DNA of 64,000 bases, from the NCBI GenBank assembly GCA_900538545.1, contig UPYK01000007.1, positions 1-64,000 on the forward strand, in the 5' to 3' direction. The translations under genes were made by a program, and so were the position numbers. This DNA comes from an uncultured Eggerthella sp. GTDB lineage: Bacteria; Actinomycetota; Coriobacteriia; Coriobacteriales; Eggerthellaceae. The notes under the pieces are model-generated. The model searched no databases and was not told where the DNA came from. It saw only the letters and a list, made by a program, of their open reading frames with translations. Shown here piece by piece: positions 1-9,797 of this stretch; position 1 is the stretch's first letter; each line of letters begins with the position of its first letter.

Positions 1-1
1 C

Positions 2-1042
2 GAGGCATGTATGCTCGGTGGTCTTGCGGCACTGTTCCGCTGGAAGGCATTGGCTAAGGCTGCAGGGATCGATATCTATTCCTCGCATCGTCCTAACCTC
101 GTCATCACTTCTGGCTATCAGGTTTGCTGGGAGAAGTTCTGCCGCTACTGGGACATCGAGATGCGTCTCGTTCCTATGGAGGCCGATCATCTCTATATGA
201 CCGCAGAAGATGCGATGAAATACGTTGACGATCACACCATCTGCGTTGTTTGCCTCCTCGGCATCACTTACACGGGTCGTTATGACGATGTGAAGGGCGT
301 TGACGCTGCTCTTACCGAGTACAACAAGACAGCAAAGGTCCCCGTTCGTATTCACGTTGACGGTGCATCGGGCGCAATGGTCGCTCCGTTCATCGAGCCC
401 GATCTGGATTGGGACTTCAAGCTTCCTAACGTTTGGTCCATCAGTACTTCTGGCCATAAGTATGGTCTGGTGTATCCGGGCATTGGCTGGGTTTGCTGGC
501 GTAGCAAGGAAGCTCTGCCTGAGGATCTGATCTTCTGGGTAAGCTATCTCGGTGGCCAGGAAGCAACCATGGCTATCAACTTCAGCCGCAGTGCTTCTCA
601 GATCATCGGTCAGTACTACGTGTTCATGCGTAACGGCTTCGAGGGTTACAAAGAGATCCAGATGCGCACCATGGACGTTGCCCATCACCTGGTTCAGGGC
701 ATCAAGGAACTGGGTATCTTCATCATGTATGAAGAGGCAACCGAAGTACCGATCCTATGCTGGAGCCTCGATCCTAAGGCGGGTAAGAAGTGGACGCTCT
801 ATGATCTGGATGATCGTCTGCGTATGCATGGCTGGCAGATCCCTGCCTACCCGCTGCCTGCGAACATGGAGCATGTCACCTGCCAGCGTATCGTAACGCG
901 TGCAGACCTCTCCATGACCATGGCAGACAAGTTCCTGAAGGACATGAAGGCAGAGATCGCAAATCTCGACAATGCTACGGTCATCGGCGCTCAGGATAGC
1001 AATATCGCACCGAAGAAGTCATTCGATCACAGCGGTCGATAG
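2..1042 (+). CDS. gad: Glutamate decarboxylase, 3' part (5' end outside window)
   Basis: PLP-dependent enzyme converting L-glutamate to GABA and CO2 and consuming a proton, usually for acid resistance. The reading frame is open to the left edge, entering with E-A-C-M-L-G-G, which corresponds to the SEACMLGG segment about 125 residues into family members, so roughly the first 120 codons are missing. The PLP lysine lies in STSGHKYGL (codon at 458-460). The segment NLVITSGYQVCWEKF and the C-terminal region also match the family, and the predicted total length is near the usual 465 residues. No GABA antiporter gene follows within the window. A strong terminator lies about 75 bases downstream, so this ends its transcript. 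Codon choice (CGT, GGT, GCT rich) resembles the highly expressed genes of the window. The isoform letter cannot be assigned. Confidence 0.95.
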   Translation, partial: EACMLGGLAALFRWKALAKAAGIDIYSSHRPNLVITSGYQVCWEKFCRYWDIEMRLVPMEADHLYMTAEDAMKYVDDHTICVVCLLGITYTGRYDDVKGVDAALTEYNKTAKVPVRIHVDGASGAMVAPFIEPDLDWDFKLPNVWSISTSGHKYGLVYPGIGWVCWRSKEALPEDLIFWVSYLGGQEATMAINFSRSASQIIGQYYVFMRNGFEGYKEIQMRTMDVAHHLVQGIKELGIFIMYEEATEVPILCWSLDPKAGKKWTLYDLDDRLRMHGWQIPAYPLPANMEHVTCQRIVTRADLSMTMADKFLKDMKAEIANLDNATVIGAQDSNIAPKKSFDHSGR

Positions 1043-1116
1043 GCGCGCAAATGTTCGGCTGTTAAAACTGAACGCGCCACTTTGAGTCTATGTGCACAAG
1101 GCATATGACCCACCCC

Positions 1117-1156
1117 GATACCGGCCTCCTTGCAAAGGGGAGGTCGGTATCTTTTT
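1117..1156 (+). terminator. Rho-independent terminator after glutamate decarboxylase
   Basis: A 13-bp stem (1117-1129 with 1139-1151, one G-U pair) closes a 9-base loop and is followed by five T. The remaining intergenic DNA up to about 1312 shows no gene that I can support. Confidence 0.9.
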
Positions 1157-1331
1157 GTTGGACGAAGAGTATTTGAACAAGAAAAAGGAATCTGTTGGAT
1201 TGCTTGCTCGTGACCATTCCAATAGCGTCTTTCACATTCGATTCGCCTTCTAGAATGTGCGCGCTGTTCAATAAACGATAGAATAATCTGTTATCTTCAT
1301 GCATTTACGATCAAGGAAGGAGGCGGCGCGC

Positions 1332-3941
1332 ATGAAAAACGTTTGGCTCGTATTCAAGCGCGATATTCTTCGTCTCCTTAAAGTTCCGCCTGCTCTTATG
1401 GTCATCCTGTTCTTGATCGTATTGCCCTCCATCTATACCTGGTATAACGTGGCAGGGTTTTGGAATCCCTATGACAACACCTCTGCGATGCGCGTATGCG
1501 TAGTGAACGAAGATGTGCCAGCGCACTCCGAGCTTACAGGCCAGATCGATGTCGGTTCGCAGGTGGTGAAGGGTCTTGAAGAAAACGATCAGCTCGATTG
1601 GCAATTCGTTGATCGCACCGAGGCGATGAATGAGCTCAACGCAGGAGCGTGTTATGCGGTGTTCGTCATCCCTTCCGATTTTAGCGAGCGCCTTATCGCG
1701 CTTACGGAAGGCAAGGATGAAAAACCGAGCATCCAATACTATGTGAACGAAAAGACTGGCCCTGTTGCGCCCAAGATAACCGATACTGGATCGAATACGC
1801 TCGACCGTACGGTGAACGCTGAATTCGTGGGTACGGTGAGCAAGGCGGCGGTGAGCGCGATCGATGGCGCTTCGGGCGAAATGCACGATGCGCTCAAGAA
1901 GGTGCGTTCTAAGGCACTCGAGCAGATGGATAGCGCGCTCGATGCTCTTGCCCTCATGGATAGTTCGATCGCTCAAGTCGACAGTGCGATTGGTCAAGCA
2001 AAGACGGGTGTCTCGACTGCGCACGACAAGCTCGGGGAGGCAACGGGTAAGCTCGATGAAGCGGCAAAAGAGCTGAAGAATGCTGCAGATCAAGGTGAAA
2101 CGGCGGCGAATGCGCTCAATACCTATGCTGCGCAAGGGCTGGTGAGCCTTGGGAAGACCACTGCCTATCTTTCGCAAACGATCACCAAGACCTCTTCCAC
2201 GATCGCGACAGGGCTCAGTGATATTTCGAAGGCCAAAGGATCGGCTGATCTTGCTCTTGCGGAAGCGAAAGGCATCGTCGAACACAATCAAGCGCTCATC
2301 GACGAGCTTACGGCGCTCTGTGATGCGCTTCCCGATTCGAGCGATTACAAAGAACAGTTGCGTTCGTTGGTCGCTTCTTTGGATAGCTTGAACAAGCAGA
2401 CCTCAGAGACGGTATCGAGCCTTCAAGATACTTCGACGCAGATGGGCAAAGATATCGAAACCCTGAAAAAGGCAAATGAGGATTTCTCAAAGGCAGCGTT
2501 CGAAGGCATCAACAATGCGCAATCAATGGGAACGAAGGCCTTCACGGAAACCATCCCTCAAGTGAGCGCTGCTATCACGAAGCTCTCACGAGCTACTGCT
2601 GATCTCTCTTCAACGGTCGCAGAGCAGAAGGCGCTCGTTCCACCTGCACAAGCTGCGCTCGATGAGTTGAATGCGACGCTCGATATCGCCTCTACTACCT
2701 TGAGCGAAACGCGGAGCACCGAGCAAGAAGCAACCGAAGAGTTGGCTATGGTGCGCAACGATGTGGTTTCGCTCTCAACGGCAGGATTCTTAGAGCGTCT
2801 GCTGGGGCAAAGCAGCCTTGATTCGAGCCAGATCGCTCAATTCGTGGCGTCTCCTACGCTCCTCAAGACCGAAGAGCTCTACACGGTCGATTCATATGGT
2901 GCTGCTATGGCGCCCTTGTTCATGAACCTCACCTTTTGGATCGGAGCGTTCATGCTGCTCATCATCATGAAGCAAGAGGTGGATGGCAGGGGCATTCGTC
3001 ATTTGAGGATCTGGCAGCGCTATCTTGGGCGTTTTCTCCTTATGGCGCTACTTGTGGTGCTTCAGGCGATCATCTGCGTTTCAGGCCTTTTATTCATGGG
3101 GATCACGCCAGTCAATATCCCTGCGCTCTATGTAGCTGCTGCGATGTGCTCGCTGGCGTATCTGAGCATCATCTATTGCCTTTCTGTTACGCTTCAGCAC
3201 GTGGGGAAGGGCATCTGCATCATCCTGGTCTTCGCACAGATCCCTGGAGCGACCGGTCTCTATCCCATAGAGATGACCTCCCCGTTCTTCCAGGCGATCT
3301 ATCCGTTCTTCCCGTTCACCTATGGCATCGGTGCGATGCGTGAGGCGATGTGCGGCTTCTACGGCAACGATTTTGCTTTCACGCTTACCATGCTCTCGTT
3401 GTTCTTCGTGATCTTCATGGGGATCGGCCTCGCGCTTCGTCCGCGTCTTGCGAATGTGAACCGCATGTTCGCGCGTCAGATCGAAGAGGGTGATATCTAC
3501 AACGGGGAAAGTGCGGTCGTGCCAGCACGTCGCTACCGTATGAGCCAGGTCGTCGCAGCGCTCGCTGATCATGATCTGTTCCAGCAAAACGTTCAAGAGC
3601 GTTATGAGCGCTTCACGCGCCTGTATCCGCGGCTGATGCGTGCTACGATCGCGCTCGGCATCTTGGTGCCCATTGTGTTCACGGTGGCATTCTCGCTCAC
3701 CATGACAGAGAAGATCGTATTGCTCACTGCGTGGCTCATATGGTTCGCTCTCGTATGCGGTTTCTTGATCATAGTTGAGGAACTGCGCTACAGCATGCGT
3801 CGTCAGTTGCAGCTCGACTCGATGGACTCCGAGAAGCTGCGCACGATCTATGCCGATCGCAAGGTCGAGCGTTATAGCGATTCTCGCAGCTTGCACGAAG
3901 ATGCCTCTTTGCTGCCGCCGAAGCGAGGTGGTAAGCGATGA
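1332..3941 (+). CDS. YhgE/Pip-family membrane protein (first of pair)
   Basis: 869-residue membrane protein of the YhgE/Pip (phage infection protein) family, which has an ABC-2 permease-like fold. One N-terminal membrane segment (about residues 14-34, ending PSIYTWYNV) is followed by an extracytoplasmic region of about 490 residues rich in Ala, Ser, Leu and Asp with long heptad-like helices. Five or so membrane segments then occupy about 525-720, and two more lie near 772-812. The family includes the Lactococcus phage c2 receptor Pip, and several members sit in type VII secretion loci; the exact role is unknown. The start was set at 1332 because AGGAGG (1318-1323) is 8 bases upstream, although the frame stays open 11 codons further. 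Its stop overlaps the start of the next, related gene by four bases, so the two are translationally coupled and may form a heteromer. Confidence 0.88.
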   Translation: MKNVWLVFKRDILRLLKVPPALMVILFLIVLPSIYTWYNVAGFWNPYDNTSAMRVCVVNEDVPAHSELTGQIDVGSQVVKGLEENDQLDWQFVDRTEAMNELNAGACYAVFVIPSDFSERLIALTEGKDEKPSIQYYVNEKTGPVAPKITDTGSNTLDRTVNAEFVGTVSKAAVSAIDGASGEMHDALKKVRSKALEQMDSALDALALMDSSIAQVDSAIGQAKTGVSTAHDKLGEATGKLDEAAKELKNAADQGETAANALNTYAAQGLVSLGKTTAYLSQTITKTSSTIATGLSDISKAKGSADLALAEAKGIVEHNQALIDELTALCDALPDSSDYKEQLRSLVASLDSLNKQTSETVSSLQDTSTQMGKDIETLKKANEDFSKAAFEGINNAQSMGTKAFTETIPQVSAAITKLSRATADLSSTVAEQKALVPPAQAALDELNATLDIASTTLSETRSTEQEATEELAMVRNDVVSLSTAGFLERLLGQSSLDSSQIAQFVASPTLLKTEELYTVDSYGAAMAPLFMNLTFWIGAFMLLIIMKQEVDGRGIRHLRIWQRYLGRFLLMALLVVLQAIICVSGLLFMGITPVNIPALYVAAAMCSLAYLSIIYCLSVTLQHVGKGICIILVFAQIPGATGLYPIEMTSPFFQAIYPFFPFTYGIGAMREAMCGFYGNDFAFTLTMLSLFFVIFMGIGLALRPRLANVNRMFARQIEEGDIYNGESAVVPARRYRMSQVVAALADHDLFQQNVQERYERFTRLYPRLMRATIALGILVPIVFTVAFSLTMTEKIVLLTAWLIWFALVCGFLIIVEELRYSMRRQLQLDSMDSEKLRTIYADRKVERYSDSRSLHEDASLLPPKRGGKR

Positions 3942-6124
3942 AGAACGTTCTCGCGATATTCAAAGAGGATCTTAAGAATCTGTTCGGCAATGTGGTCAAT
4001 GGCATCGTGACGCTTGGTCTTATCTTGCTTCCTTCGATCTTCGCGTTCTATAACATCATCGCGTGCTGGGATGTCTTCGATAACACTGGCAATGTGAAGG
4101 TCGCGGTCGCGAACACTGATGAAGGTTATCAGAGCGATCTTGTTCCTTTGCGGATGAACTTGGGAGAGCAGGTGATCTCTGCGCTTCGGTCAAACGACCA
4201 GATCAAATGGGAGTTCGTCTCTGAAGAGGAAGCGATAGATGGAGCGAAGGCCGGTCGCTACTATGCGGCCGTGGTCATCCCTTCAACGTTTAGCAAAGAT
4301 ATGCTCACGTTCTATAGCGACGGGGGAGAACAGGCGCGCATCACCTACTATTCCAACCAGAAGAAGAACGTGATCGCACCGAAGGTCACTGACCAAGGAG
4401 CGTCTTCGGTTTCGTATGCGGTGAATGAGGCGTTCGCTCAATCGGTAAGCGAGATCTCGCTTTCCCTCGTGCATGTGATGGCGAATTATCTTGACGAGAA
4501 TGGCGCTGATGCACGTATTGTTGCGCTCGCCGATCATCTCGAAGCTACTTCACGCGTTTTGGACAACGCCGCCAGTGCGGTCGAGGTATTCGGAACGTTC
4601 GGCAACGCTTCGAAAGACGCGCTCGATTCTGCCACTAAGCTCATCAACGCCACGCAAGCAGGCTTCGGGTCGGTTGCTGGTTCGACGGCGGGAGTGGCAG
4701 AAGGGGTCAGTGAGACCGCTGAAGCACTCGATTCGGCAACGGCAATGTTCAAAGAAGCGCTCACGGCTTCGACTGAAAGCTACGAGCAACTTGCGCAAGC
4801 TGCGAAAGACGCTGCAGGTGCGCTTGGCAATACGTCAAGCGCGATGGCAAGCAGCATGCGTACGCAGGCAGAAGCTGTCTCTGCGCAGATCGCAAGCTAC
4901 CAAGAGCTCTCAGCACTCTTGCGCCAGATCGCACCGAATGTTCCGAGCGATGTGCAGCCGGTGCTCCTTGCGATGGCGGATCGCCTCGATTCGACGGTGA
5001 AGACGCTCGAGCAAGTGCGAGATCTGCTCAATCAAAGCGCCGATGATCTCGATCGAGCGAACTCGCAAGCGAAGGCGGATATCGCTGAGCTTGAGAAGGT
5101 ATCAGCCGAGGCGAAGACCGAGCTCGATAATCTGCAGAAGACCTATGACCAAGAGGTTGGCCCCGCGCTCGAAGAGTTCGAACGCTCCTCCAAAGCTGCG
5201 GCAAAAGCCTTCTCGGAAGGGGCAGCGGTGCTCTCCGAACAAGATCCCTTCACGATCGAAGGAAGTGAGTCGCTGGAGAGCACCTTCAACGATGCACTCG
5301 GGCAATCTGCTAGATCGGCAGATGAGCTTCGTAGTGCCGCCGATCAGCTTTCGAATACCGCAGAGAAGCTGCGTGAAGCAGCGATGGCGGGGGATTCGCA
5401 AACGCTTCATGATCTGCTTTCGGCGGATGTGGAAGGTTTGGCGCATGCGCTTGCAGCTCCGGTGAGCATCGAGCGTACCGCAGTCTTCCCGAGCCAATCG
5501 TTCGGCGCATCGATGGCGCCGCTCTACACTACGCTCGCTATCTTCATCGGGTCGCTTCTTATCATGGTCGCGGTGAAGCCCCGTATTTCGCAGCGCATGA
5601 AGGACAAGCTCAAAGACCCGAAGCCACGTCAGCTTTTCACGGGCCACTTCCTCATCTGCGCACTGCTCTCGCTCGCGCAGACCACGTTCATGGCGCTCGG
5701 CAATCTCTTCTTCCTCGACATCTCGGTGGTGCATCCGCTGCTGTTCATGCTCGTCTATTGGTTCGCGGGTCTGGTGTTCACGTTTATCATCTATACGCTC
5801 GTGATATCGTTCGCGAACCTTGGCAAGGCGATCGCGGTCTTGATGCTCATCGTGCAAGTGACTGCGTGCAATGGATCGTACCCGCTCGTGATCTTGCCCG
5901 ATTTCGTTCAGATGATAAGCCCTTGGATGCCAGCAACGCATGTGGTCGAAGCTATGCGCGCTGCTATGTTCGGCATCTATCAGAATGATTTCTGGATAGC
6001 TATGGGCGAGCTGGCGCTTTTCTTGGTTCCGGCGGCACTCTTAGGATATGCCCTCAGAAAGCCCCTTGAGAAGTTCATGCAGTGGTATGTGCGCACGGTC
6101 GAATCGACGAATTTGATCGAGTAA
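3938..6124 (+). CDS. YhgE/Pip-family membrane protein (second of pair)
   Basis: 728-residue paralogue of the upstream gene, overlapping it by ATGA. The architecture is the same: a membrane segment near residues 14-35 (IFAFYNIIACWDVF), a long extracytoplasmic helical region (about 200-490) with many Ala/Ser/Glu heptads, and a C-terminal block of about six membrane segments starting at FGASMAPLY (about residue 522). It lacks the extra C-terminal membrane pair of its partner. The coupled organisation suggests the two products work together in one envelope complex, which is an inference. The next gene is convergent, and the 66 bases between show no clear terminator. Confidence 0.88.
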   Translation: MKNVLAIFKEDLKNLFGNVVNGIVTLGLILLPSIFAFYNIIACWDVFDNTGNVKVAVANTDEGYQSDLVPLRMNLGEQVISALRSNDQIKWEFVSEEEAIDGAKAGRYYAAVVIPSTFSKDMLTFYSDGGEQARITYYSNQKKNVIAPKVTDQGASSVSYAVNEAFAQSVSEISLSLVHVMANYLDENGADARIVALADHLEATSRVLDNAASAVEVFGTFGNASKDALDSATKLINATQAGFGSVAGSTAGVAEGVSETAEALDSATAMFKEALTASTESYEQLAQAAKDAAGALGNTSSAMASSMRTQAEAVSAQIASYQELSALLRQIAPNVPSDVQPVLLAMADRLDSTVKTLEQVRDLLNQSADDLDRANSQAKADIAELEKVSAEAKTELDNLQKTYDQEVGPALEEFERSSKAAAKAFSEGAAVLSEQDPFTIEGSESLESTFNDALGQSARSADELRSAADQLSNTAEKLREAAMAGDSQTLHDLLSADVEGLAHALAAPVSIERTAVFPSQSFGASMAPLYTTLAIFIGSLLIMVAVKPRISQRMKDKLKDPKPRQLFTGHFLICALLSLAQTTFMALGNLFFLDISVVHPLLFMLVYWFAGLVFTFIIYTLVISFANLGKAIAVLMLIVQVTACNGSYPLVILPDFVQMISPWMPATHVVEAMRAAMFGIYQNDFWIAMGELALFLVPAALLGYALRKPLEKFMQWYVRTVESTNLIE

Positions 6125-6190
6125 CTGCTGTAGTCAAGTTGTTCGCGGTGGTTCGCAGAAAGCAGCGCTTGTCTGTATGTTCCTTGTGGC

Positions 6191-7219
6191 CTACGATGCG
6201 CTCTTCGTGCTCTTCTCGTGTTCGGAGAGCAGCTTGCTCCGTTGGATGACCACAGCGCCGATCAGGAAAGGTAGCCAGAAAACGATCGCACGATAGACCA
6301 TGATCACTGCCATGGCGGTTGCCTGATCGATACCGAAAAGAGCAAAGGTCACGAGCGCTGCTGCCTCCACTACGCCAACGCCTTGGGGAACGAACGAGAT
6401 CATCGCAAAGAGGGTGACCACGACATATCCGCAGATCATCGCTTCGATATCATGCACACCGAAAGCAAGAGCAACAAAGGCGAAGCACCCAAGCTCGAAG
6501 ATGCTCGCGGCAACATTGAGTCCCAGATCGGCTCCTATGTCTTGCTTGTTCTTCGTCATGAGCGCTGCGGATTGCGCATAGGTAGTGACCGTATCCTTCA
6601 CCCAAGCATCAACGGGCTTCTTCTTATGCTTGACCAGAAACTTGTCGATGATGCGAACGAGCGGGGCGAGCAACTTAAGGAGCAGATCGGGCTTCATTGC
6701 AGCGAACGCCATCGCGGCGACCATGCCACCTACGATAAGGATCGCAATGATGCCAAGGGCTATCCACCCTGCATTCAATCCGCCCGCGATACCCAAGATC
6801 GCAAAACCGATGACCATGATCACCAAGAAGCCAGCATTGATCGATACCTGACGGAGCAGCGCGGCCCCTGTTGCTTTGCCAGCTGAGATATGTTCATGGG
6901 CTGCTTCAGCGATCACGATCGAGGTTCCCGACATATTGAACGAAGGAATGACCGTATCGACGAAGAACGTCGCAAAAACGAGCTTTATGCCTTCTTTGAG
7001 ACTGAGGCGCGACCCCACCGATTTGAAGCACCAGATGAAAGAAGCTCCTTGAGCGAAGTATTTCCCCAACTGGAACACAACCGCGCCGATGAGGAAGAGG
7101 GGAGCTCCCCGTTCGATCGTAGTAACGAGCTCTTCAAGTTGATCGCCGCGCAAGAAGATGACCGCTAGAACGATGACGACCACAAGACCAACGAGTATCT
7201 TCTTCAGGTTCTTTTTCAT
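6191..7219 (-). CDS. Flippase-like membrane protein (LPG synthase TM / UPF0104 family)
   Basis: 342-residue polytopic protein of the family related to the N-terminal flippase domain of MprF (PF03706-like). It begins with a short basic stretch and a membrane helix (KKILVGLVVVIVLAVIFL), has about eight membrane segments, and carries the family-type motif PQGVGVVEAAALV near residue 275 followed by VYRAIVFWLPFLIGA. There is no catalytic MprF synthase domain, so it probably moves or senses a lipid or glycolipid; the substrate cannot be read from sequence. A paralogue with a longer C-terminus lies at 44379-45998. It is convergent with the YhgE/Pip pair and divergent from the cation exporter gene. 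Confidence 0.85.
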   Translation of the reverse strand: MKKNLKKILVGLVVVIVLAVIFLRGDQLEELVTTIERGAPLFLIGAVVFQLGKYFAQGASFIWCFKSVGSRLSLKEGIKLVFATFFVDTVIPSFNMSGTSIVIAEAAHEHISAGKATGAALLRQVSINAGFLVIMVIGFAILGIAGGLNAGWIALGIIAILIVGGMVAAMAFAAMKPDLLLKLLAPLVRIIDKFLVKHKKKPVDAWVKDTVTTYAQSAALMTKNKQDIGADLGLNVAASIFELGCFAFVALAFGVHDIEAMICGYVVVTLFAMISFVPQGVGVVEAAALVTFALFGIDQATAMAVIMVYRAIVFWLPFLIGAVVIQRSKLLSEHEKSTKSAS

Positions 7220-7489
7220 GCGGCAGCCTTTTGCGCAGTTCAGGGCAAGGAATCACTCTTAGTCTAGCAAAAGGAGAAGGTTTCAAAAGAATCGTAAGAG
7301 AACCGATACGCCATTGAAACCGAGCAGGCGTGATCCTTGAAGCACATACGGGCGGCCAGCTCATCCATCTCACGGCTTTCCTACAAACCAGCGTCATCCT
7401 ACGGAGAGGCTGCTGCTCGTGCTAAGTTTGAAGGAGCACAGTTCCTTCTTGACGAACTGCACGAAGTTTGTGGTAGAAAGTTTCGCATC

Positions 7490-8623
7490 ATGGATACTTC
7501 TCAAGAAACCTCTCGCGGTGGTTCACGTGCTCGCGATCACGAGATAATCAAAGCGAGCATCATCGGCATCGTGGGCAATATGCTCCTGGTTGCTTTCAAG
7601 CTCGTTATCGGGTTCTTCTCGCATTCGATCGCTATCATCTTGGATGGCGTGAACAACGCTACCGATGCGCTCTCTTCCATCATCACCATCGTGGGCACGA
7701 AGCTTGCAGCGCGTCGTCCTGACCGACACCATCCTTTTGGGTATGGGCGCATCGAATACCTCACTTCGGTCGTTATCGCCATCATTATCTTGGTTGCGGG
7801 TTTTCTCTCGCTTCGCGAGTCCATTCAGAAGATCATCGATCCTGGTCAGCCTTCGTATTCTGCGATCACGATCACGATTATCATCGTGGCTATCATCGCG
7901 AAGGTCTTTCTCGGTATTTGCTTCAATCACTATGGAAAGAAGACGAAGAGCGAAGCACTCATCGCTTCAGGCATCGACTCGAACTACGATGCGGTCCTTT
8001 CTGCAGGAACGCTCGTGGTCGCTTTCGCGCAGAATATCTGGAACATCAATATCGATGGCATCGTGGGACTCATCATCTCGTTCGTGGTGTTGAAGGCGGG
8101 CTTCGAGGTCTTGCGCGATGCGCTCGGCCCGATCATCGGGCTTCCTGAAAGCAAGAAGCTAGTTGATAGCATCGTTTCGTATGCGTCGTCATTCTCGCCG
8201 GTTGAGGGAGTGCACGATGTGATCATGGACGATTTTGGCCCTAATAAGGTTATCGGCTCGATGAGGATCGAAGTTCCCGACGATATGGAAGCATGGCGCA
8301 TCCATGAGCTCACCCGTGAGATCTCGTCTGGTATTGCAGAGAAGTTCGGCATCTCGATGACGATAGGCATCTACGCAACGAATCGTGCAGGAATGTTCGC
8401 TAACATGCGCGCAAGCCTCGATCGGATCGTAAATGAGAATGCGAGCATCAGGCAAGTGCATGGATTCTATTGCGATGCGCAGAACAAGATCTGTTATTTC
8501 GATCTGGTGATCGCCTTCAACGTGAACGGGGAGAGCATCAAGGCGTCGGTCATCGATGCGCTCAAGAAAGCGTATCCCGCCTACTCCTTCGATGTTGAGA
8601 TCGATCGAAGCCTGGAAGACTGA
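7490..8623 (+). CDS. Cation diffusion facilitator (CDF) metal exporter
   Basis: 377-residue CDF-family antiporter expected to export a divalent metal in exchange for protons. Six membrane segments occupy about residues 20-215, followed by a cytoplasmic regulatory domain. The helix-2 site reads GVNNATDALSS and the helix-5 site reads DSNYDAVLSAG. The metal-site residues are therefore Asn/Asp and Asp/Asp rather than the His/Asp pairs of zinc exporters, which points away from Zn and towards Mn, Fe or another metal (inference). The frame is open upstream to 7337, but the family similarity begins near ATG 7490, and only a weak purine-rich site (7475-7480) precedes it, so the start is moderately certain. 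It is convergent with the WYL regulator gene. Confidence 0.9.
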   Translation: MDTSQETSRGGSRARDHEIIKASIIGIVGNMLLVAFKLVIGFFSHSIAIILDGVNNATDALSSIITIVGTKLAARRPDRHHPFGYGRIEYLTSVVIAIIILVAGFLSLRESIQKIIDPGQPSYSAITITIIIVAIIAKVFLGICFNHYGKKTKSEALIASGIDSNYDAVLSAGTLVVAFAQNIWNINIDGIVGLIISFVVLKAGFEVLRDALGPIIGLPESKKLVDSIVSYASSFSPVEGVHDVIMDDFGPNKVIGSMRIEVPDDMEAWRIHELTREISSGIAEKFGISMTIGIYATNRAGMFANMRASLDRIVNENASIRQVHGFYCDAQNKICYFDLVIAFNVNGESIKASVIDALKKAYPAYSFDVEIDRSLED

Positions 8624-8652
8624 TCTTTTGGCGCTTTTGAATAGCTCGAAAG

Positions 8653-9636
8653 CTAGTCTTCGAGCAGATAGTTCAGGTATGCGCGATACTCTTCTACGAG
8701 CGATTCGGGTCCGGCGATGCGCACTTTCTTTCCCATGGATGCGATCCACCCGAAGAACTGCTCGCTCTTGCAGATCCTCACGCGAGCAAGAGCTTCCTGG
8801 TCATTCGACTTCAAGAAGGTTGCTGCACTGCCGAAGCGATCGGTGATGATCTCGACCTTGTCGGCGTCCGCAGCAAGGATAGCCACCACCTCTTCGCCTC
8901 CGAAACGCCCGAACATGATCGCCTTGTTCTCATCGTAGCGAAACCCGGCGATCTCGCTGTTGCGCGCAGCGGGTGTGCTTTCAAGCACGCGAAGATCCAT
9001 CATCCTATCGAGACGATATTCGCTCAAAGTGTTGTGCGCCTCGTTCCAGGCAGTGAGGTAATAGAAGCCATCTTCGTACACGATGGCAACAGGCGTTACC
9101 ACATGCGTTTTGCTCTTCGACCTTGAATAGGGTTTGCCATCGAGCCCGATCTTTCGGTAGGAGAATTCGATCTTGCACTTGGCCTTGATAGCCTGATGGA
9201 TCGCATCGACAGCATGAAAGACACTGCTATTCTGCGATTTGATGCGTCGCGCGACATGGATGCGTCGATCGAGCAGATGCTGCTCGTGGTTGGTGGCAAG
9301 CTGCTTGATATTGGTGATGAGTGTCTTCGCTTGTTTTTCGGTTATCGCGCGGCAGGACTGGATGGCATCGACCATGAGCATGAGCTCTCCGATGGAGAAA
9401 TCCCTTCGTTCGATCGCATACTCAACGGGATTGCGTTGGTAGGTCTTGATGTCGATATCGAATTCACGCAGGATGTCCAAATCGGAATAGATGCTCTTGC
9501 GCTCTGCGGGAATACCGTAGGCATCCAAGCGCTCGATGATCTCCGACATGGTGAGCCCGCGTTCGGCGTTGGTCTCTTCTTGGAGGATCTTCAAAAGGTA
9601 TAAGACCTTGATCTTCGCCTTCTTATTGTTCGCCAT
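8653..9636 (-). CDS. WYL-domain transcriptional regulator
   Basis: 327-residue regulator with an N-terminal winged helix-turn-helix (about residues 5-65, including LTMSEIIERL and ERKSIYSDLDILREF) and a WYL domain around residues 130-220, where the signature reads EDGFYYLTAW followed by SEYRLDRM. WYL proteins sense a ligand, often a nucleic acid or nucleotide, and commonly control DNA-damage or phage-defence genes. Here the gene is divergent from a purine nucleoside phosphorylase operon, which may be its target (inference). The start at 9636 was chosen because AAAGGA lies 7 bases upstream; an in-frame ATG at 9669 has no such site. Confidence 0.88.
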   Translation of the reverse strand: MANNKKAKIKVLYLLKILQEETNAERGLTMSEIIERLDAYGIPAERKSIYSDLDILREFDIDIKTYQRNPVEYAIERRDFSIGELMLMVDAIQSCRAITEKQAKTLITNIKQLATNHEQHLLDRRIHVARRIKSQNSSVFHAVDAIHQAIKAKCKIEFSYRKIGLDGKPYSRSKSKTHVVTPVAIVYEDGFYYLTAWNEAHNTLSEYRLDRMMDLRVLESTPAARNSEIAGFRYDENKAIMFGRFGGEEVVAILAADADKVEIITDRFGSAATFLKSNDQEALARVRICKSEQFFGWIASMGKKVRIAGPESLVEEYRAYLNYLLED

Positions 9637-9741
9637 AAAGATGTCCTTTGCACTGTTAGATGCGTTCAAACGATGCTATCAAGAAAAGGCTAGCGCATCG
9701 TTTTTCATAGTATGTCCGATTAAGAGGACAGAGTAAAGAAA

Positions 9742-9770
9742 TTGGAGCAGGAAGAGGGGAGCGCTATAAT
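9742..9770 (+). promoter_or_regulatory. Sigma-70-type promoter of the PNP-cydDC operon
   Basis: TTGGAG (9742-9747) and a perfect TATAAT (9765-9770) are separated by 17 bases, about 28 bases upstream of the PNP start codon. Confidence 0.7.
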
Positions 9771-9797
9771 CTCTCTAGTGAACAAGGGAGGAAACGT

